DNA from: Flaveria trinervia
Taxonomy: Eukaryota > Streptophyta > Magnoliopsida > Asterales > Asteraceae
Assembly (NCBI GenBank): GCA_025506515.1
Contig: CM046452.1
Coordinates: 41,243,874 to 41,307,873 of the forward strand
Reading direction: 5' to 3'
Length of the DNA: 64,000 nt
Shown here: positions 58,906 to 64,000 of the stretch, piece by piece
Numbering within the stretch: position 1 is the first letter of the stretch
How the letters are laid out: each line of letters opens with the position of its first letter
Made by a program: the position numbers and the translations under genes
The notes under the pieces: generated by a model
Told to the model about the DNA's origin: nothing
Seen by the model: only the letters and a program-made list of their open reading frames with translations
The model's database searches: none

Positions 58906-61830
58906 ATTGAGATATCTTAGACCAAGTGTTGAGGCACCTTTGTGATATCTTAAAATTCTCTTTACTGTGATAAGATGTGGCATCTTTATATTGGCTTGAT
59001 ATCTTGCATAAACACATGTAGTAAACATGATATCATGCCGGCTAGCTGTATTGTACATAAGAGACTCAATAATAGCCCTATAGAGATGTTCATCCTCACA
59101 CTCCCCCTCAAGATCAGGCCCAAGGGAGTGGTTTCAGGCTATGGGTGTCTTAGCAACTCGCAGTCAGTCATGTTGAACCATTTGAGTATGTCTTGAACAT
59201 ACTTTAACTAACTTATGAAGATGTGATCTTCAACTTGCTTCACTTGAATTCTTAGAAAGAAGTTGAGTTCCCCCATGGCACTCATTTCAAATCTATCCTT
59301 CATTAGCTTCTCAAAACTTTGCAGAGCTTTAGATTAGTTGAACCAAAATCATGTCATCTACTTATACTTGAACTAGCTTCAAGTCATTTCTTGTTCCTTT
59401 GATGAAGAGAGTTCCATCTATAGTACCTCTTCTGTATCTATGCTTGCAAAGATACTGAGATAGAGTCTCATACCACTTCCTTGGTGCTTGATGCAATCCA
59501 TAAAGAGCTTTATCAAGCATAGAGACATAATCAGCATGATCAAGATCTGCAAAACTAGGTGGTTGTTTGACATACACCTCTTCATCAATCACTCCATAGA
59601 GAAAAACACACTTGACATCAAGTTGGTAGACATTGAAGTTCTTCGATCCAGCAAAAGCTAAGAATATCCTAATAGCTTCCAGTCTTGCTACAGGGGCAAA
59701 GACATTTGTGTAGTCAATTCCTTCTTCTTATGTATACCGTTGAACAACTAGTCTTGCCTTATTTTTTAGGACAAGTCGTCTATTATCCTTCTTATTTCTA
59801 AAAACCCATTTGGTTCCTATAATGGTCTTCCCATGAGGAAGAGGACATAGGTTCCAAACCTTTGGCCTTTTCAATTGAAGCAGCTCCTCTTAAATAGCTT
59901 CAACCCAACTTCCATCCTTCAATGCCTCATCATTCCTCTTATGCTCTATCTGAGATAATAAACAAGAGTAAAGACAAACATTTGCATCATGGGTTTGTCC
60001 TCTTGATCTTACCCAAAATCAACATTTCCAATGATGTTAGATGAGAAACTATAGCAAGTTGTTGAGATATATCTAAATCAGAAAAATTTAGATCTAGCAT
60101 TGATATTTCTCTCACCATATCAGCACACATATCAAGTGAAAGTTGATACAATGAGTGTGTGACATCATTGATGTTGTCTTCAAAGGAGTGGTTATCATCA
60201 TCAAGAAATTCTTGATCACTTTCACTACCACTATGATCTTCTGCATTTGAAGTTTCTTTTTCTGGTTGTTGAGCCTCTAAGCTAGAATTTGAAGACATCT
60301 CAGATGTGTCATCTGAATTTGTCATTGTTGTGCTGATAGAAACTTCATTTGCAGAGCTAGTTACGACTGGAGCTGAAGTAGTGTTACTTGAGGCTCTCAG
60401 CTCAAATCTTGGATCAAGATCACATATGGGTATAATATATGTAGACCCTGAAACATTCTCACAAGATTTATGAAAATAGTTGGTAGCTAAATCAAGATAA
60501 AAAAGCCAATCAGGACCAGAGCAATTTACACTAGGTGTGTGTTCATTGAAGGTCACATTGGCTGACTCATCAACTATCCTAGTTCTAAGATTGTATACTC
60601 TATAAGTCTTAGCTTGAGAACAGTATCCAATGAAGTGTCCATCATCTAATTTCTTAGTAAACTTGGCAATTTGATCTTTGGTATTCAGGATCGTGCAAGG
60701 ACATCCAAATGACCTGAGAAACCCATGAAAGGTGTCCTCTTGTGCCAAAGTTCATAAGGAGTCTTACCATGTGTCTTAACCACTATAATTCTATTCAGCA
60801 CATAAGAGGTAATGTTGATTGCCACTTCCTATAAGGTGATGGCCAGCTTAGAGTAAGACAACATAGTTCTTGCATCTTCAATCAGTGTCTTGTTTGTCCG
60901 CTCAGCAACACCATTTTCCTGAGGAGTCTTGGGAGCATTTTATTGTCTTGTAATACCCTTTTCATCACAAAAGGTATCAAGGATTTGGTTATTGAATTCA
61001 GTTCCTTGATCACATCTTATGGTTTTGACCTTGTGATCATATTGATTTTCAATCTTTAAGATGATATTCTTTAGAATCTCAGGAGTTTCATACATACTTC
61101 TAAGAAAGAAGACTCAAGTGAATCTTGTAAAATCATTTGTAATCGCTAAACAGTAAGAGGTCCTTCCTCGACTTATTACATTAGTGGGGCCAAAGAGATC
61201 TATATGTAACAAGTGTAGGAGAGTAGTGATTGAATTTCTTTCCTTTGGCTTGTGATATACCTTATGTTGCTTCCCTTTCAGGCATGCAACACAATGGTCA
61301 TCACTTGTAAACTCTTTCTGTGGCTTTCCAGTTACCAAATCTTTCTTAATTAGTTTATTCACATTTATTAAGTTTACATGGCACATTCTTTTATGCTAGA
61401 GGAAAAATTCATCACTATGTGCTTTAGACAGAAAGCATGAAACTTCTCTTGGGGGATATATTTCTTGCAAGTCCATTTGTACATGTTCTTTTTCCTAGGG
61501 GCTCTGAGCAGGATGTACTCATGAGGAATGACCACCTTGAACTTGAAAACAATGCACTCATGCTCAGTAAACATCATGTTGTGACTCTGATCACAAAATT
61601 TAGTTACACTCAAAAGATTTTATGCAAGCTCCTTGACAAAGTTTACCTTCTCATTACTAAGCATACCATTTGTGACTTTACCCTTTCCAGTAATGTAACC
61701 TCCAGCATCTCCTCCAATAGCAACTGGCAATACATCATTTTTTTCAAAATTTTGGAGTAGTGACCCATTGTCTGTCATGTGCCCGGAACAACCACTATCA
61801 ATGATCCATATATTCTTGTTTTTCTTAAGC
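58906..61830 (-). pseudogene. CopH pol (protease, integrase, RT, partial RNase H), broken
   Basis: On the minus strand: protease WIIDSGCSGHMTD near 61790 with DSG intact; pre-integrase and integrase with CVACLKGKQHK, LLHIDLFGP, RCDQGTEF and ENGVAERTN, so the three catalytic residues remain; the integrase tail and linker in a 253-codon open stretch (60748-59987); RT with the VDD of the active site at 59353-59364 preceded by a stop in place of Tyr; FFLRIQV; and RNase H only as far as RILRYHKGAST near 58915, where the sequence jumps into the spacer. So most of RNase H is deleted. Close relative of CopA. Confidence 0.9.
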
Positions 61831-64000
61831 TATTCCTGCACAAAAGAGATGGTTAGTTACAACCCAGGCCTTGTTAATCTTGGGCTTATCAATTGAAGTT
61901 GAAGACAATGCAACAAAAATTGATCCTATAGTCAAATTTGGAGGATCATTTGCTAGTTTTGATGAAGAACCTTTAGTCACATGGTCTTTCTTCGTCATCT
62001 ACACTACATTTGAAAGGTAGAATTGACCTTCAGTGCTTCGAAAGTTTTGACAACTTTGGAATTTTTAGAGACTGGAACTTCGGAAGATCTTGCTATCACT
62101 GCTGTAGGCTTTAGTACATCAAAAGTACTCCTTTCTTTTGAGACCAACTTTTCTTTAGAAGACAAGTTTTCACTTATCTTCTTTATTTTAAAGCTTCTTA
62201 AAAGGAAAATAATTCCTTCCAAAGCTTGCTTCTTCTTCAAATTCTCAGAAGTTTCTTTCTTGATCATGTGGAGAGTACTTTAAGATTATAGATGCAATCC
62301 TTTAATAAATGAGAAGTACTACCACACATGACACAGTCCATTTTCATCCTTCGGAGAGTCTTCATTTGGGAACAAAGATGAACTTGATTACTTTCCTTCT
62401 CCATCTTCATCTTTTCAGATTATATGGTAACTCTTTTACAGTGAGAACTGCCTTTGGAGTTGAATAGTTCATGTTGTGTAGCAGTGGTACATAACTGATC
62501 AACCTTCTTGATGATGCTATGATGATTTGCACATAAAGTAGAACCCTTGGTACTAGAGTTCAACTTTGACTCGTCAGTCTTAACCACTTCAAAGCCTGCT
62601 GAGATAAAAACATGTTTCCGTATAGAGTTAAAAGTAGCCTTGATCACTTAAGCCTTCTTGGACCGTCTTTTGGCCTTCCTGATCAAGTTCTTCCTTCTAG
62701 ACTTAGTCATCCCAACTTCCTTTCCCTCCTTAGGAGAATATTGAACCTTCATAGGATGCTCTTGTTGACTCTTTTTATACATATCCTTCACTATTTTATC
62801 TTTATCCACTTCACATATAGGGTCAATGATAGGAAGCTTATCTTCACAAGTTCTACAGCTAGGAGATCTTACATACAAAATTGTGTATGGAGGAGCTAGC
62901 ATAGCAGATAACAGTCCCTGCTTATTCTAATAAAAAAAATTTGCATGTACGGATGAGGATATTATGTTCTTGAAGGTCTCTTCTTCATGAACACATATTT
63001 CTGCCATGGCTTTGCTGATCACAAGCTCAGCTTGGCATTTAGTTAACTTATTGACGAGATCTTTTATTTGAGTCATATAATTTATGTGCTCATGGTTGAG
63101 AGTTGAAATGGTTTTCTCTAAGTCTTCTATCTTAAGTTTGTAATCATTTTTAGCTCTTTGAAATCATATTTTAAGATATTCAAAGACTCAAGATCAGATC
63201 TCATCTCTAAATCATAAGACCTATATATGTTAACTTTAGCTATACATTTGAGTGCTTGATGTGGACATGCATCTCCCACTTGAAAGCTCCAGTCAAAACC
63301 TCCTTCTTTAACTACAAGTGCAGCTTCCTGCTTTGGCTTCTCATTTTGGTTGGCTCTGTTAGTGTAGTTTGGTTTGGTTGGTGCTTGGCCACCATTTGTC
63401 CGTGGTGCTTTGAATTCTCTAGCAAAGTGACTTATTTGACTACAGTTGTAACACTTCACCGTGCTTTTGTCCAGCCCAAACTTTTCAATGGTTGCATTGC
63501 TTGGAAACTTTCTCCCTGACATCTTGTAGAACTTCTTGGCTCTATGAGTGAGAAGAGCTATCTGTTAAACTATCTCCATGTACTCCAGATCATTTGGATG
63601 GATGCAGTCAAGATCTTCAAGGGTGAAGAGAAAGTTGCCAGTACTTTCATCAGCAGACACAAAAACTTGTGAAGAGCTTGTCTCTTGGAATGGACCTCCT
63701 TAAGTGTAACTCTCCCTTGGTGTCTCAGGGAAGGTGATGAAAGGACTCTTATGTAAGTTGTCAAGGGAGCAAATAAGATGATGTTGTGGTTCTCTACAAT
63801 CTACCTCAACCACATGAAGGGCTGAACTCAGCTGATTGCTAGAGTGACCAGATGGATTTTGCATGTTCGTCTCCATCTGGTATCCACTAAGAATACCATA
63901 CAACTCAATAAGAGTGAGAGTTTTAAGGTTCTCAGTTCTCTTGATAATAACACAATAATGTGTCCATTGTTTAGGAAGAGAGGATATGAACTTCCTTACA
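61831..64000 (-). pseudogene. CopH gag, 3' part, broken, continues beyond the window
   Basis: On the minus strand: N-terminal fragments from 64000, a CCHC knuckle CYNCSQISHFAREF in which the last Cys is Phe (63412-63453), the DWSFQVGDACPHQALKC segment (about 63295-63245), a coiled-coil-like stretch, a basic segment KSRRKNLIRKAKRRSKKA (62700-62648), a second knuckle CVMCGSTSHLLKDC with intact spacing (62294-62335), and an end KAWVVTN near 61860 just before protease. Frame changes and stops occur throughout. The gag start is outside the window. Confidence 0.87.

Overview
This window is plant nuclear repeat DNA. It is almost entirely Ty1/copia LTR retrotransposons inserted into one another. I see no host gene, no rRNA or tRNA gene, no CRISPR array and no bacterial or organellar gene. 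The pol motifs (YVDDIIFGS, FFLGLQ, the order protease-integrase-RT-RNase H), Gag proteins with a CCHC knuckle, a DWS motif and a coiled coil, primer sites complementary to initiator tRNA-Met, and a long extra gene after pol all fit the Sirevirus (SIRE/Maximus) lineage. From memory, the extra gene resembles uncharacterised retroelement proteins common in Asteraceae genomes, so a eudicot, possibly a composite, is likely. That family call is recollection only. All coding regions carry stops or frameshifts.

I name the elements CopA to CopH. CopH (minus, 55225-64000, continuing right) is the outermost host. CopG (plus, 50905-55224) appears inserted in CopH's third gene. CopA (plus, 1-4246 and 48089-50904, continuing left) appears inserted in CopG's RT gene. 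CopB (4247-48088, TSD agttc) sits in CopA's third gene. Inside CopB lie CopC (minus, 10576-25503, TSD ttttc), CopE (plus, 35450-48029, TSD tattt, inside CopB's 3' LTR) and the fragment CopF (minus, 6733-8825). CopD (minus gag-pol, 25748-31790) is probably CopB's own body, inverted relative to its LTRs. A 302-bp solo LTR of another family (55770-56071, TSD ggact) interrupts CopH's third gene.

The general plan is LTR, primer site, gag, pol (protease, integrase, RT, RNase H), a noncoding spacer, a long third gene (here ORF3), polypurine tract, LTR. ORF3 is recognisable in every family by a motif like YPRFIQ and a preceding W-F-L-I-H-like segment, followed by proline/serine-rich linkers, coiled coils and a C-terminal domain.

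The most interesting signal is in the spacer before ORF3. In CopA, CopH, CopE and probably CopB it holds a TATA box; in CopA, CopH and CopE this is followed by a pyrimidine-rich leader leading to ORF3's ATG. Upstream of that TATA lies an array of short inverted-repeat motifs. The same family-specific motif is also arrayed in the LTR upstream of the LTR's TATA box. Four families have four different motifs but the same arrangement. This suggests ORF3 has its own internal promoter that shares its upstream elements with the LTR promoter.
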